Of a stretch of DNA of 64,000 nucleotides, positions 49,261-59,415 are shown piece by piece (position 1 is the first letter of the stretch; each line of letters starts with the position of its first letter). Source of the stretch: Halomonas daqiaonensis (lineage in GTDB: Bacteria > Pseudomonadota > Gammaproteobacteria > Pseudomonadales > Halomonadaceae); contig NZ_FOBC01000007.1 of NCBI RefSeq assembly GCF_900109725.1, positions 62,001-126,000 of the forward strand, given 5' to 3'. The notes below the pieces were generated by a model. The model ran no database searches and was not told where the DNA came from. It worked only from the letters and a program-made list of their open reading frames with translations. Made by a program: the position numbers and the translations under genes.

Positions 49261-51210
49261 ATGACCGAACACCAGAAAGTCCATCCCGTAAGCGAAGAGT
49301 TTGCCGCCAAGGCCCATGCCGACAAGGCTACCTACGAGGCCATGTACCAGCAGTCGGTCGATGACCCCAAGGGGTTCTGGTCTGAGCAGGCCAAGCGCCT
49401 CGACTGGACCAAGGCGCCGACCAAGATCAAGCACACCTCCTTCGATTCGAACAACGTGGATATCCGCTGGTTCGAGGACGGCACTCTCAACGCCAGTGTC
49501 AACTGCCTCGATCGTCATCTCGAGACCCGCGGCGACCAGCCGGCGATCATCTGGGAGGGCGACGACCCCAAGGATGACAAGACGCTCACCTACCGCGAGC
49601 TCTACGAGAAGACATGCCAACTGGCCAATGGCCTCAAGGAACTGGGTGTCAGAAAAGGTGATGTGGTCACGCTCTACATGCCGATGATTCCCGAGGCCGC
49701 CATGGCGATGCTGGCCTGCGCGCGCATCGGTGCCGTGCACTCGGTGGTATTCGGCGGCTTCTCCCCGGACGCCGTGGCCCAGCGAGTGATCGGGGCCAAG
49801 TCCAAACTGATCATCACCGCCGACGAGTCCGTGCGCGGTGGCAAGCGTGTGCCGCTCAAGGACAACGTCGATGCTGCCCTTACCCGCGACGGTACCGAGG
49901 TCTGCGAGAAGGTGTTGGTGGTCAAGCGCACCGGTGGTGAGGTCGACTGGAAGGAGGGGCTCGACGTCTGGTATGACGATGTCGTCTCTAAGCAGCCCAC
50001 CGACTGCCCGGCCGAGGAGATGGGGGCCGAGGACCCGCTGTTCATCCTCTACACCTCCGGCTCCACCGGGGCGCCCAAGGGGCTGAAGCACACCACGGGG
50101 GGCTATCTGCTGCATGCCGCCATGACTCACCAGTATGTCTTCGACTATCAGGATGGCGAGGTCTACTGGTGCACCGCCGATGTGGGCTGGGTCACCGGTC
50201 ACAGCTACATCGTCTATGGCCCGCTGGCCAATGGCGGCACCACCCTGATGTTCGAGGGCGTGCCCAGCTACCCGACCCATGGCCGCATGGGCGAGATCGT
50301 CGACAAGCACAACGTCAGCATCCTCTACACTGCCCCCACCGCGGTCCGGGCCTTGATGGCCCATGGCGACGACGTCATGGATTCCAGCAAGCGTGACAGC
50401 CTGCGACTGCTCGGTTCGGTGGGCGAACCCATCAATCCCGAGGCCTGGGAGTGGTTCCATCGAGTGATCGGCAATGGGAAGTGCCCCATCGTCGATACCT
50501 GGTGGCAGACGGAGACCGGCGGCATCATGATCGCGCCGCTGCCCGGCGCGATCGATCTCAAGCCGGGCTCTGCTACCCTGCCGTTCTTCGGCGTGATGCC
50601 CGCGCTGGTCGACAACGAGGGCAACGAGCTCAAGGGTGCCGCCGAGGGTAACCTGGTGATTCTGGACTCCTGGCCGGGCCAGGCACGTTCGATCTGGGGT
50701 GATCATGATCGCTTCGTGCAGACCTACTTCTCCGCTTACAAGGGTGTGTATTTCACCGGTGACGGCTGCCGTCGCGACGAGGATGGCTATTACTGGATCA
50801 CCGGCCGCGTCGACGACGTGCTCAACGTCTCAGGTCACCGCATGGGTACCGCCGAGATCGAATCCTCTCTGGTGGCCCACGAAGCCGTAGCCGAGGCGGC
50901 GGTGGTCGGCTTCCCCCACGACATCAAGGGGCAGGGCATCTATATCTATGTGACCCTGGCCGATGGCTTCGAGGAGAGCGATGAGCTCAAGAAGGAGCTC
51001 ACCAAGTGGGTGCGCAAGGATATCGGCCCGATCGCCTCTCCTGACGTCATCCAGTGGGCGCCGGGCCTGCCCAAGACCCGCTCGGGCAAGATCATGCGTC
51101 GCATCCTGCGCAAGATCGCCGCAAACGAGGTCGATGGTCTGGGCGATACCAGTACCCTGGCGGATCCGTCGGTGGTCGACGAGCTGATCGAGCATCGCGT
51201 CAACCGCTGA
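49261..51210 (+). CDS. acs: Acetyl-CoA synthetase
   Basis: A 649-aa AMP-forming ligase that activates acetate to acetyl-CoA via acetyl-AMP. It has the P-loop [11 protein letters not shown], the adenylate motif [29 protein letters not shown], and [11 protein letters not shown] with the regulatory Lys normally acetylated by Pat. GAGG lies 8 nt before the ATG. It heads an acetate locus containing crbR, crbS and an actP-type symporter. CrbSR control of acs is documented in Vibrio and Pseudomonas. Confidence 0.97.
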   Translation: MTEHQKVHPVSEEFAAKAHADKATYEAMYQQSVDDPKGFWSEQAKRLDWTKAPTKIKHTSFDSNNVDIRWFEDGTLNASVNCLDRHLETRGDQPAIIWEGDDPKDDKTLTYRELYEKTCQLANGLKELGVRKGDVVTLYMPMIPEAAMAMLACARIGAVHSVVFGGFSPDAVAQRVIGAKSKLIITADESVRGGKRVPLKDNVDAALTRDGTEVCEKVLVVKRTGGEVDWKEGLDVWYDDVVSKQPTDCPAEEMGAEDPLFILYTSGSTGAPKGLKHTTGGYLLHAAMTHQYVFDYQDGEVYWCTADVGWVTGHSYIVYGPLANGGTTLMFEGVPSYPTHGRMGEIVDKHNVSILYTAPTAVRALMAHGDDVMDSSKRDSLRLLGSVGEPINPEAWEWFHRVIGNGKCPIVDTWWQTETGGIMIAPLPGAIDLKPGSATLPFFGVMPALVDNEGNELKGAAEGNLVILDSWPGQARSIWGDHDRFVQTYFSAYKGVYFTGDGCRRDEDGYYWITGRVDDVLNVSGHRMGTAEIESSLVAHEAVAEAAVVGFPHDIKGQGIYIYVTLADGFEESDELKKELTKWVRKDIGPIASPDVIQWAPGLPKTRSGKIMRRILRKIAANEVDGLGDTSTLADPSVVDELIEHRVNR

Positions 51211-51264
51211 GGGCACTGCCCACCCTGGGGCATGCAGTGATTGCCTGTCGCCTAATGGCACGTC

Positions 51265-51291
51265 AAGCCGGCCCCTCGGGGCCGGCTTTTT
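51265..51291 (+). terminator. Terminator of acs
   Basis: An 11-bp stem AAGCCGGCCCC / GGGGCCGGCTT with a 2-nt apex is followed directly by TTT, 54 bp after the acs stop. Confidence 0.8.
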
Positions 51292-51430
51292 CATGGGTGG
51301 CCGGTACAGTGTCGACCATGTCCGAGAGCCCTTGGGAATCGCCGTGGCCATGGGGTAACATGCACTTAATACATGTAGAGCCCAGCGTGGCGGCCGTCGG
51401 TCAGCTGCTCGAGGAACCGGAGGAAGATCC

Positions 51431-52093
51431 ATGGCCTTTGCCCAGAAATTCATCGTTGCCGATGACCATCCGCTGTTCCGCGCGGCCTTGACTCAGGCCC
51501 TGCGCCAGTTGGCACCACAGGCCGAGATCGTCGAATCCGATACCATGGAGGCCACCACCGAGGTGGTCACCCGTCATCCCGATGCCGACCTGATTCTGCT
51601 GGACCTTCACATGCCGGGCGCCCACGGCTTCTCTGGCCTTATCCAGTTGCGTGGCCAGACACCCGACATTCCGGTGGCGGTGGTCTCCGGTAGTGACGAG
51701 GTCCATGTGGTGCGCCGCGCCATCGACTACGGGGCCTCGGGATTCATTCCCAAGTCCTCGTCACTGGCGCTGATCGCCGAGGCGGTGGGCGAGATCCTAG
51801 ATGGCGAGGTCTGGCTGCCGGCCGAGATGGCCGAGGCCCTGGGTGAGTCCAATGAGGAGGAGACCAAGTTTGCCGAGGCGATCGCCTCGTTGACGCCTCA
51901 GCAGTTCCGGGTACTCAACATGCTCACCGAGGGGCTGCTCAACAAGCAGATCGCCTATGAGCTGAGCGTCTCCGAGGCCACCATCAAGGCCCACGTCACC
52001 GCCATCCTTCGCAAGCTCGGCGTACACTCCCGCACCCAGGCAGTAATCGCCGCCCAGAAGCTCGAGGTCGAGCCGCCGAAGGTGGTTTCGTAG
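51431..52093 (+). CDS. crbR: LuxR/NarL-type response regulator CrbR (ErdR/AgmR-like)
   Basis: A 220-aa regulator. The receiver domain (about 6-125) has the phospho-acceptor Asp in LILLDLHMPG, the acidic pair VADDHPLF and a conserved Lys in FIPKSSS. The C-terminal HTH (about 150-210) reads LTPQQFRVLNMLTEGLLNKQ, then SEATIKAHVTAILRKLGV. It lies between acs and a convergent transporter-type sensor kinase, exactly the CrbR/ErdR context that activates acs and acetate uptake. GGAGGA lies 7 nt before the ATG. The terminator after acs suggests its own promoter. Confidence 0.88.
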   Translation: MAFAQKFIVADDHPLFRAALTQALRQLAPQAEIVESDTMEATTEVVTRHPDADLILLDLHMPGAHGFSGLIQLRGQTPDIPVAVVSGSDEVHVVRRAIDYGASGFIPKSSSLALIAEAVGEILDGEVWLPAEMAEALGESNEEETKFAEAIASLTPQQFRVLNMLTEGLLNKQIAYELSVSEATIKAHVTAILRKLGVHSRTQAVIAAQKLEVEPPKVVS

Positions 52094-52118
52094 CGCCGAG
52101 CCCCAAGCACCAAGGAAA

Positions 52119-52152
52119 CGCAGAAAACCCACCGCCCGGTGGGTTTTCTGCG
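52119..52152. terminator. Bidirectional terminator between crbR and crbS
   Basis: A 14-bp perfect stem (CGCAGAAAACCCAC / GTGGGTTTTCTGCG) with a 6-nt loop. The arms themselves supply A/T-runs on both strands, so it can serve both convergent genes. Confidence 0.85.
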
Positions 52153-52185
52153 TCACAGGTATAGGCTTTTCTGGCTCGGCCGCTG

Positions 52186-55100
52186 CTACTGCGCTGCTCG
52201 GCTGGCCTGCAGGGTGCGGGTGAGCAGAGCGCGCAGGGCAGCAGGGCGTACCGGCTTGAGCAGCAGCTGGTAGCCGGCGCGCCTGATCTCCTCGGCTACC
52301 TCTTCGGTCCGGTCGGCGGTGATCACGATGCCGGGCACCGCGCCCTCCAGTCGTTCGCCGAGCGCCTCCAGGGCCATCAGCCCGGTGACCTCGTTGTCCA
52401 GATGGTAGTCCGCCAGTATCGCGTCCGGGTCGCCGTCCAGGTGACGCATTACCGACTTGGCACCGCCGATGGTGGTGGCCGTGAATACCTCGCAGCCCCA
52501 GCCCGATAGCATTGCCTTCATGCCTTCGAGGATCAGCGATTCGTTGTCGATGCAGAGGATCCGGGTGCCGGCGAGCTTGTTGCCGGCGCGTTTCGGGGTG
52601 GCGTCCTCGGCCTGCTGTGTCGCAGTGCGGGGCGCGACCACCGGCACGCTGACCGAGAACATGGTGCCGAAGCCTTCCTTCGAACGCACGCGGATGGGGT
52701 GATCGAGCACCCTGGCCATGCGGTCGGCGATGGACAGCCCAAGACCCAGGCCCTTCTCGCTTTCCTTGTGTCGCGTGGCCTGGTCGAGGCGCCGGAACTC
52801 CTGGAAGATCTCGAGCTGCTTGGCCTCGGGTATCCCCGGGCCGCTATCCCATACCTCTATGGTGATGCGCTTGCCATGGCGGCGGCAGCCCAGTAACACC
52901 CGGCCTGCCTGAGTGTAGCGGATGGCATTGGAGAGGAAGTTCTGGATGATCCGGCGCAGCATCTGTGGATCACTGTCGACCCACTGGCGGGTCGGCACCA
53001 CGACGAGATCCAGGCCGCGTTCCTCGGCCATTACCTCGAACTCGGCGCGCAACGGCTGGATGATGTCGGCCAGGGCGAAGTGGCTGCGGCGCGGGGTAAG
53101 GGCACCGGCATCCAGCTTGGAGATGTCGAGCAGCGTGCCCAGCAGCTCTTCGGCGGCCTGCAGCGAGTTGTCGATATGGCCGATGGTGCGCTTCATGTCG
53201 TCGGCTTCCATCTCCTGGGCGAGGGCCGAGGTGAACAGCCGCGCGGCATTGAGCGGTTGCAGCAGGTCGTGGCTGGCGGCGGCCAGGAAGCGCGTCTTGG
53301 AGGCATTGGCATCCTCGGCCAGCTGCTTGGCCTGGCGCAGGGCGAGCTCGGCCTCGGCGCGTACCCGGTTTTCCTGGCGCAGGGCGGCGTTGGCCTCGGA
53401 GAGCGCCTGGGTACGCTCGCGCACCCGCTCTTCCAGCGTCTCGTTGGTCTCCTTGAGGGCGATCTCGGCCAAGCGGCGCTCGGTGATGTCCTGGTAGAGG
53501 GCGAAGAAGCCCAGTATGGCGCCGCTGTCACCGAAATGGGGCGTGTAGGTGACCAGCATGTAGCGCCGGTCGTCGCCGATGGGCAGCGAGACCTCGAAAC
53601 TGACCCGCTCGCCGGCCAGGGCGCGTTCGATCCATGGCGCCCGTTCGCGCGCCATGCGGGGGTCCATCACCTCTTCGACACGTTTGCCGATCACCGCGTT
53701 GCGATCGATGCCGAAGGCCTGCTCGTAGGCGCGGTTGGTGAAGAGGTAACGACACTCCTTGTCGAAGTAGGCGATCAGCGCCGGCACATTGTCGGTATAG
53801 ATGCGTATGTTGTTCTCGGAGCGGATCAGCGCTTCCTCGATGCGCTTCTGTTGGGTGATGTCCTGATAGGTGTAGACGAAGCCGCCCCCCGGCATGGGGT
53901 TGCCCTGCACCTCCAGCACGCTGCCATCCTGGCGATAGCGCACGTAGCGATGGGGGTGGCCCTCGCGGATGTTGTCGATCAGCAGTCGCACATGCTCCTC
54001 GGGATCGCCGGGGCCGTATTCGCCGTTGTGGGCGTTGTAGCGGAAGATCTTGTCCATCGGGGCGCCGACGCGGATCAGGTGGTCGGGGAAGCGGAACAGC
54101 TCCAGGTAGCGCTGGTTCCATACCACCAGGCGCAGGTTCTGGTCGACTACGCTGATGCCCTGGTTGATGTTCTCGATGGTGGCCTGCAGCAGGGCGCGGT
54201 TGAACTCCAGCACCTGGGAGGCCTCGTCGACGATGGAAATCACGTCCGAGATGCCGATGCCGCGCCCCTGAAGGGCCGAGTTGACCACGATCCGGGCCGA
54301 GGAGGCGCCGAGCACCGAGGCCAGGAAGCGTTCGGTGAACTGGATGACGTCGATGGAGGCCCGCGTATTGTTTTCCAGGGGCTTGCCGGTGCGTCGGGAA
54401 TAATCCTCGAAGGCGCGGTTCACCTGACCGGCGCCCAGGAAGCGCTCGCAGAGCACCTTGAGGTCCCCCACGGTGGTGGCACCGGTCCAGGGGCGGTTCA
54501 CCGAGGTCTGGCGAGTCTCGACGCTGTCGACGAACAGCGAGGCCTGGATGCGCTCGACGACCCGCTGAGCGGTGACCTGGGAGACGAAGATGTAGCAGAA
54601 GAGGTTCACGCCCAGGGAGAGCATCACGCCGTGGGTGAAGCTGTCACCGACGTTGAGACCGAACAGCGAGGTAGGGGTCAGCCAGGCAACGCCCAGCGGG
54701 CCACCATCGAGCCAGTTCCCCGGCAGCACGCCGGCACCGATCAGGGTGGGCATCAGCAGGCTGTAGGCCCAGATGGCAAAGCCGGCATTCATGCCGACGA
54801 TCACGCCGAGGCGGTTGCCACGCTTCCAGTAGAGGCCGCCGATCAGTGCCGGGGCGAACTGGGCCGCCGCGGCGAAGGAGAGCATGCCGGTATTAGCCAG
54901 GGAGCTGAACTCGCCGATCAGTTGGTAGAAGCCGTAGGCCATGGCCAGGATAACGGCAATCGTGACGCGCCGCGCCCGCAGCACCAGTCGGCCATAGTCG
55001 CGCGGCTTGGTATCGAACCAGCGTAAGCGGAACAGGGCGGGGATGACGATCTCGTTGGAGATCATGATCGACACCGCCACAGCAGCAACGATGACCATGC

Positions 55101-56127
55101 CGGTGGCCGCCGAGAAGCCGCCGATGAAGGTTAGCAGCGTCAGCCATTCGTTGCCTGCGGCCATGGGCAGGGCCAGCACGTAGGTGTCCGGCTCGATGCC
55201 GCTGTCAGCGAAGACGGTCAGGCCGGCCGCCGCGATGGGGATCACGAAGAAGGCGAAGGCCAGCAAGTAGATCGGGAAGAGCCAGCGGGCCTTGGTGGCA
55301 TCATCACGGTGGATGTTCTCCACCACCGCCACATGGAACTGGCGGGGCAGGCAGAGAATGGCCAGCATGGCCAGCAGGGTCTGGGCCCAGAAGCTCTGGC
55401 CGAAGTCCTGATCGGCCAGTTGACGCTGCAGCTCGAGTTGGGTCTCGGCGCGGCCCAGCAGGTCGCCGAGGCCGTCGAACATGCCCCAGGTGACGTAGGC
55501 CCCGAGGGCCAGGAAGGCGATAAGCTTGACCAGTGACTCGAAGGCCACGGCGTGGATGAGACCCTCGTGGTGCTCGGTGGCATCGGTGTGCCGGGTGCCG
55601 AAGAGGATAGCGAAGGCCGCCATCACCACGGCCACATAGAACGCCGTGTCGCCGAATAGTGGCGCCTGGGTGATATCGCCGGCATCGGTAATCACGCTGA
55701 AGGAGGTGGAGACCGCCTTCAGCTGCAGGGCGATGTAGGGCAAGGTGCCGATCAGCGCCACCAGGCTGGCAAAGGCAGCCAGCGACTGGGTCTTGCCGTA
55801 GCGCGAGGCGATGAAGTCAGCAATGGAGGTGACGTTCTGGTGCTTGGCGACGCGGATCATCTTGGCCAGCACCGGCCAGAACAGCAGCAGGGTGAGGATC
55901 GGCCCGACGAAGATGCTGGCGAAGGACCAGCCCGCTGTGGCCGCCTGGCCGACGGCGCCATGGAAGGTCCAAGAGGTGCAGTAGATGGCCAGGGCCAGGC
56001 TGTAGATCACCGGACGGCGCTGGCTTGCCCCATGCTCCCGAGCATGGCGATCGCCCCGCCAGGCGATGGCGAACAGCACGCTGATGTACAGCAGTGAAAC
56101 GGCGATCAGCAGCCAGCCAGCGAACAT
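52186..56127 (-). CDS. crbS: CrbS-type transporter/hybrid sensor histidine kinase
   Basis: A 1313-aa fusion. The N-terminal ~530 residues form an SSS (SLC5/PutP-like) symporter unit with about 13 helices. A STAC-like linker and two PAS regions follow (about 680-800 and 805-925), then a coiled coil. The HisKA H-box AAASHDLLQPLN has its His near residue 952, and the HATPase has NFLSNAIRY and GLGLGLSIADR. The C-terminal receiver has Asp near 1239 in DAILADYHLD. It matches CrbS/MxtR, the partner of CrbR/ErdR for acetate. GGGGGAAGAG precedes the ATG. It is convergent with crbR. Confidence 0.93.
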   Translation of the reverse strand: MFAGWLLIAVSLLYISVLFAIAWRGDRHAREHGASQRRPVIYSLALAIYCTSWTFHGAVGQAATAGWSFASIFVGPILTLLLFWPVLAKMIRVAKHQNVTSIADFIASRYGKTQSLAAFASLVALIGTLPYIALQLKAVSTSFSVITDAGDITQAPLFGDTAFYVAVVMAAFAILFGTRHTDATEHHEGLIHAVAFESLVKLIAFLALGAYVTWGMFDGLGDLLGRAETQLELQRQLADQDFGQSFWAQTLLAMLAILCLPRQFHVAVVENIHRDDATKARWLFPIYLLAFAFFVIPIAAAGLTVFADSGIEPDTYVLALPMAAGNEWLTLLTFIGGFSAATGMVIVAAVAVSIMISNEIVIPALFRLRWFDTKPRDYGRLVLRARRVTIAVILAMAYGFYQLIGEFSSLANTGMLSFAAAAQFAPALIGGLYWKRGNRLGVIVGMNAGFAIWAYSLLMPTLIGAGVLPGNWLDGGPLGVAWLTPTSLFGLNVGDSFTHGVMLSLGVNLFCYIFVSQVTAQRVVERIQASLFVDSVETRQTSVNRPWTGATTVGDLKVLCERFLGAGQVNRAFEDYSRRTGKPLENNTRASIDVIQFTERFLASVLGASSARIVVNSALQGRGIGISDVISIVDEASQVLEFNRALLQATIENINQGISVVDQNLRLVVWNQRYLELFRFPDHLIRVGAPMDKIFRYNAHNGEYGPGDPEEHVRLLIDNIREGHPHRYVRYRQDGSVLEVQGNPMPGGGFVYTYQDITQQKRIEEALIRSENNIRIYTDNVPALIAYFDKECRYLFTNRAYEQAFGIDRNAVIGKRVEEVMDPRMARERAPWIERALAGERVSFEVSLPIGDDRRYMLVTYTPHFGDSGAILGFFALYQDITERRLAEIALKETNETLEERVRERTQALSEANAALRQENRVRAEAELALRQAKQLAEDANASKTRFLAAASHDLLQPLNAARLFTSALAQEMEADDMKRTIGHIDNSLQAAEELLGTLLDISKLDAGALTPRRSHFALADIIQPLRAEFEVMAEERGLDLVVVPTRQWVDSDPQMLRRIIQNFLSNAIRYTQAGRVLLGCRRHGKRITIEVWDSGPGIPEAKQLEIFQEFRRLDQATRHKESEKGLGLGLSIADRMARVLDHPIRVRSKEGFGTMFSVSVPVVAPRTATQQAEDATPKRAGNKLAGTRILCIDNESLILEGMKAMLSGWGCEVFTATTIGGAKSVMRHLDGDPDAILADYHLDNEVTGLMALEALGERLEGAVPGIVITADRTEEVAEEIRRAGYQLLLKPVRPAALRALLTRTLQASRAAQ

Positions 56128-56204
56128 GCACTCTTCCCCCTTCCGGATTCGCCCATTCTAGGGCAAGCCCGCCCCTCTGGGCAGAGCAGTGGAGGGGCGC
56201 GGGG

Positions 56205-56720
56205 TCAGGTCTCTGTGCAGATAGCCTGGTAGAGCGGGCTGGTGACCTCGACGAGGCGCATCTGTTCGGTGCGGGGAGTCCGCGATTCACCTTCCAGGGG
56301 CAGCATTTCACGGGTCGCGCAGTTCACCAGGTAGGCCTGATGGCTCACCTGGTCGACATACTCCTTCTCGAAGCGATAGAGCATGAATTCGACCAGGCGA
56401 CCGTCATCTCCCTGGCTGACCGACAGGTTGTCGAGATCCACGATAGTGAAGGCGGTGGTCATGGGGAAGGCGAAGGTCCAGGGACGAAAGAACATCTGGC
56501 CCTTTTCCACTGAGACGATCTCGGCCGATTCGGGCAGTTGCTGCTGCTTGTTCTCGAGCCAGGTGTATTCGTTGTAGATCTGGTAGCCGAGCATTCCCAG
56601 GCCACCGCAGGCCGGGATGATCCAGCGCGGCAGTTGCTTGCCGCTTGCCAGCCACAGGATCAGACCGACCCCTGCGGCACCGAGGCCGGCGAAGACCGCT
56701 GCTATCAGGTGCCATATCAT
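56205..56720 (-). CDS. Conserved membrane protein of the acetate locus
   Basis: A 171-aa protein. Two hydrophobic helices (about 4-24 and 32-46) are followed by a ~120-residue soluble domain containing YNEYTWLENKQQQLPES, RPWTFAFPMTT and HQAYLVNCATREMLPLEG. I recognise no named family. It sits 77 bp upstream of crbS on the same strand and downstream of the symporter genes, past a hairpin. A role in the acetate response is only guilt by association. Confidence 0.75.
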   Translation of the reverse strand: MIWHLIAAVFAGLGAAGVGLILWLASGKQLPRWIIPACGGLGMLGYQIYNEYTWLENKQQQLPESAEIVSVEKGQMFFRPWTFAFPMTTAFTIVDLDNLSVSQGDDGRLVEFMLYRFEKEYVDQVSHQAYLVNCATREMLPLEGESRTPRTEQMRLVEVTSPLYQAICTET

Positions 56721-56743
56721 GATTCATGCGTCCTTAAAGAAAG

Positions 56744-56773
56744 CGATCGGGCTTCCCTGAGGAAGCCCGATCG
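56744..56773 (-). terminator. Terminator of the symporter operon
   Basis: A 13-bp perfect stem (CGATCGGGCTTCC / GGAAGCCCGATCG) with loop CTGA lies about 50 bp beyond the symporter stop and just upstream of the next leftward gene. TTTCTTT follows on the minus strand. Confidence 0.8.
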
Positions 56774-56821
56774 GTAGTGGTTTGACTGGCCCGGCTAGCC
56801 GGGCCAGGTGGCCATTATGGC

Positions 56822-58618
56822 TCAGTGCCCGGTTGCGATACCAGCACCCTTGGGATAGCGGACGCTTTCCACCAGGTCCTGGATCTCCTGCGGGGGCTCT
56901 TCGGTGGCATTGGATACCACGAAGGCGACCACGAAGTTGAAGATCGCGCCAACCGCACCGAAGGACAGCGGTGAGATGCCCAGGATCCAGTTGTCCGGCG
57001 TGTTGGCCAGCATTTCGGTTCCCGGAATGAAGAACCAGCCCAGGTAGGTGAAGATGTAGAGCAGGGTCAGCAGCAGGCCGGTCAGCATGCCGGCGACGGC
57101 GCCCTTGTTGTTCACCCGCTTGGAGAAGATGCCCATCATCAGCGCCGGGAACAACGAGGCACCGGCGATACCGAAGGCGAGGGCCACCGTCTGCGCCGCG
57201 AAGCCCGGAGGATTCAGGCCCAGGTAGGTTGCCAACAGGATGGCGCCCGCCATGGAGATGCGCGCCGCCAGCATCTCGCCCTTCTCGGTGATCTTCGGGT
57301 TGATCATGGTCTTGATCAAGTCATGGCTGATGGCCGAGGAGATGGCCAGTAGCAGGCCGGCTGCGGTGGACAGGGCGGCCGCGATACCGCCGGCGGCAAT
57401 CAGGCCGATGACCCAGCCCGGCAGGTTGGCGATCTCCGGGTTGGCGAGCACCAGGATGTCGTTGTTGACCTCCAGTTCGCTGCCTTCCCAGCCACGCGCT
57501 TCAGCGGTCTCGGCGAAGTCCTCGTTGCCGTCGTTGTAGAGCTGGATGCGGCCGTCGTCGTTCTTGTCGGTGTAGGTGATCAGGCCGGTCTCCTCCCAGG
57601 TCCTGATCCAGTCTGGCCGCTCCTCGTAGGCAAGGGGGTTGGTCATGGCATCTTCATAATTCTCCACCTGTCCTGCCGCTTGCGGATAGACCGTGGTCAT
57701 CAGGTTCAGGCGCGCCATGGAGGCCACCGCGGGAGCTGTCAGGTAGAGCAGGGCGATGAACACCAGCGCCCAACCTGCCGACCAGCGTGCATCAGCCACC
57801 TTCGGCACGGTGAAGAAGCGGATGATGACGTGGGGCAGGCCGGCGGTACCGACCATCAGCGACAGGGTGAACAGCACCATGTTGAGCTTGTTGCTGACGT
57901 CGGCGGTGTAGTCCCGGAAGCCCAGCTCGTTCAGTACCTCATTGAGCTTGACCAGCAGCGGTACACCGGACTCGGTGTGGGTGCTGAACATGCCCAGCCC
58001 GGGGATGGGATTGCCGGTCAGCTGTATCGCGATGAACACGGCCGGAATGGTGTAGGCGATGATCAGCACGATGTACTGGGCTACCTGGGTGTAGGTGATG
58101 CCCTTCATGCCGCCGAAGACCGCATAGAGGAAGACGATGAAGGCCGCGATCCAGATGCCCCAGGTGTTGGAGACTTCCAGGAAGCGCGAGAAGGCCACGC
58201 CGGCACCTGTCATCTGGCCGATGACGTAGGTGATCGAGGCGACCACCAGGCAGATCACGGCGACCAGGCGGGCGGTGTTGCTGTAGAAGCGGTCACCGAT
58301 GAAGTCGGGCACCGTGAACTTGCCGAACTTGCGCAGGTAGGGCGCCAGCAGCATGGCCAGGATGACGTAGCCACCCGTCCATCCCATTAGGAAGGTGGAG
58401 TTGGCGTAGCCCCCTGAGGCAAGCAGGCCGGCCATGGAGATGAAGGAGGCGGCGGACATCCAGTCGGCGGCGGTGGCCATGCCGTTGGTGATCGGATGCA
58501 CGCCGCCGCCGGCGACGTAGAAGTCCTTGGTCGAGCCCGCGCGGGCCCAGATCGCGATGCCGATGTAGAGGGCGAAGGAGGCCCCTACAAACAGCAGGTT
58601 GATTGCAAACTGACTCAT
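56822..58618 (-). CDS. Sodium:solute symporter (acetate-type, ActP-like)
   Basis: A 598-aa SSS-family transporter. About 13 helices, with the family region WMSAASFISMAGLLASGGY at 53-71 and the typical GGMKGITYTQVAQYIVL. A hydrophilic insert of about 75 residues lies near 310-390, containing KNDDGRIQLYNDG. This is the VC_sym-type subfamily found with DUF4212 partners rather than E. coli ActP itself. Acetate as substrate is inferred from the acs/crbRS context. The upstream DUF4212 gene is 6 bp away in the same operon. Confidence 0.9.
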   Translation of the reverse strand: MSQFAINLLFVGASFALYIGIAIWARAGSTKDFYVAGGGVHPITNGMATAADWMSAASFISMAGLLASGGYANSTFLMGWTGGYVILAMLLAPYLRKFGKFTVPDFIGDRFYSNTARLVAVICLVVASITYVIGQMTGAGVAFSRFLEVSNTWGIWIAAFIVFLYAVFGGMKGITYTQVAQYIVLIIAYTIPAVFIAIQLTGNPIPGLGMFSTHTESGVPLLVKLNEVLNELGFRDYTADVSNKLNMVLFTLSLMVGTAGLPHVIIRFFTVPKVADARWSAGWALVFIALLYLTAPAVASMARLNLMTTVYPQAAGQVENYEDAMTNPLAYEERPDWIRTWEETGLITYTDKNDDGRIQLYNDGNEDFAETAEARGWEGSELEVNNDILVLANPEIANLPGWVIGLIAAGGIAAALSTAAGLLLAISSAISHDLIKTMINPKITEKGEMLAARISMAGAILLATYLGLNPPGFAAQTVALAFGIAGASLFPALMMGIFSKRVNNKGAVAGMLTGLLLTLLYIFTYLGWFFIPGTEMLANTPDNWILGISPLSFGAVGAIFNFVVAFVVSNATEEPPQEIQDLVESVRYPKGAGIATGH

Positions 58619-58624
58619 GCTGGC

Positions 58625-58885
58625 TTACTCCCCGAGTCCGAACTGTTGATCGAGCCGGTTCATCTTCCATGCGTAGAAGAAGATGATGCCGATGAAGGTG
58701 AGGATCGAACCCTGCTGGGCGAACCAGAAGCCCAGGTCCGTTCCGCCAACGGGAATGCCGGCCAGCAGCGGGCGAAGTAGGATGGCGAAGCCGTAGGACA
58801 CCAGGGCCCAGACAATCAGGCACCCCGTGATCAGGCGTACGTTCGCCTTCCAGTAAGCAGCGGCATTGGCTTTGTCGTCTGCCAT
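58625..58885 (-). CDS. DUF4212 small subunit of sodium:solute symporter
   Basis: An 86-aa protein with two membrane spans: LITGCLIVWALVSYGFAILL and ILTFIGIIFFYAWKMNRLD. The family hallmark LGFWFAQQGSI lies between them. DUF4212 proteins accompany VC_sym-type symporters and probably form a complex. The ATG at 58885 has GGAGAG about 7 nt upstream; a GTG 15 nt earlier overlaps that site. It is first in the leftward operon. Confidence 0.92.
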   Translation of the reverse strand: MADDKANAAAYWKANVRLITGCLIVWALVSYGFAILLRPLLAGIPVGGTDLGFWFAQQGSILTFIGIIFFYAWKMNRLDQQFGLGE

Positions 58886-59415
58886 AGTGTTGCTCTCCAC
58901 GTGTTGTTCAGGTTGGGAAGTTGCCCAGAGCGTTTAGGTTACTCATCAGGACAGTCGTGTCGGCGGAGCCAGCCTTAGCCTGTGCAGGCTGAGTCAGCCT
59001 GTCATCAGGTTGCCCGCTCCTTGTCGAGGTGCATTGTCGACGCGGGATTGTCCTGCATGGCTCGCGGCCAATAGTGGGCAGCAAACGCCTAAAATAAATC
59101 CCAGACTTTCGTATCATGAAAAGATACCGATGGAAGGTTCTTTCTATAAAGTATTGTTTATCAGCTAGTTAGGTTGATATTGCAGTCAAGGTTCCGGCGT
59201 TCAAGAAGCATGCATAGGACGATGGTATAGCCCCGAAATCCACAGTGGTTAAGCCTCGCTCCATGTTGGTCTTTGACGATGGTCTAAGGCCGGCTGGATA
59301 GGACGATTGTCTAGGTTATTTACTGAAACCCTACTTTGCTATCTTGAATTCTCGCTGAAGGCGAAGCACAACCTAGCCAGCGGGGTGATGACCGCCGCGA
59401 GACGAGGACAACCCC
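58886..59415. promoter_or_regulatory. Divergent control region with three repeated motifs
   Basis: 530 bp, AT-rich, without a supported gene. Three same-strand elements are visible: TAGGACGATGGTATAG (59215-59230), GACGATGGTCTAAG (59275-59288) and TAGGACGATTGTCTAG (59299-59314). Their cores are 57 and 27 bp apart. Related cores occur upstream of acs. GTATC and GATAC form an inverted repeat at about 59113-59129. The region must drive the symporter operon leftward and the nucleotidyltransferase gene rightward. CrbR binding is a hypothesis. Confidence 0.5.
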
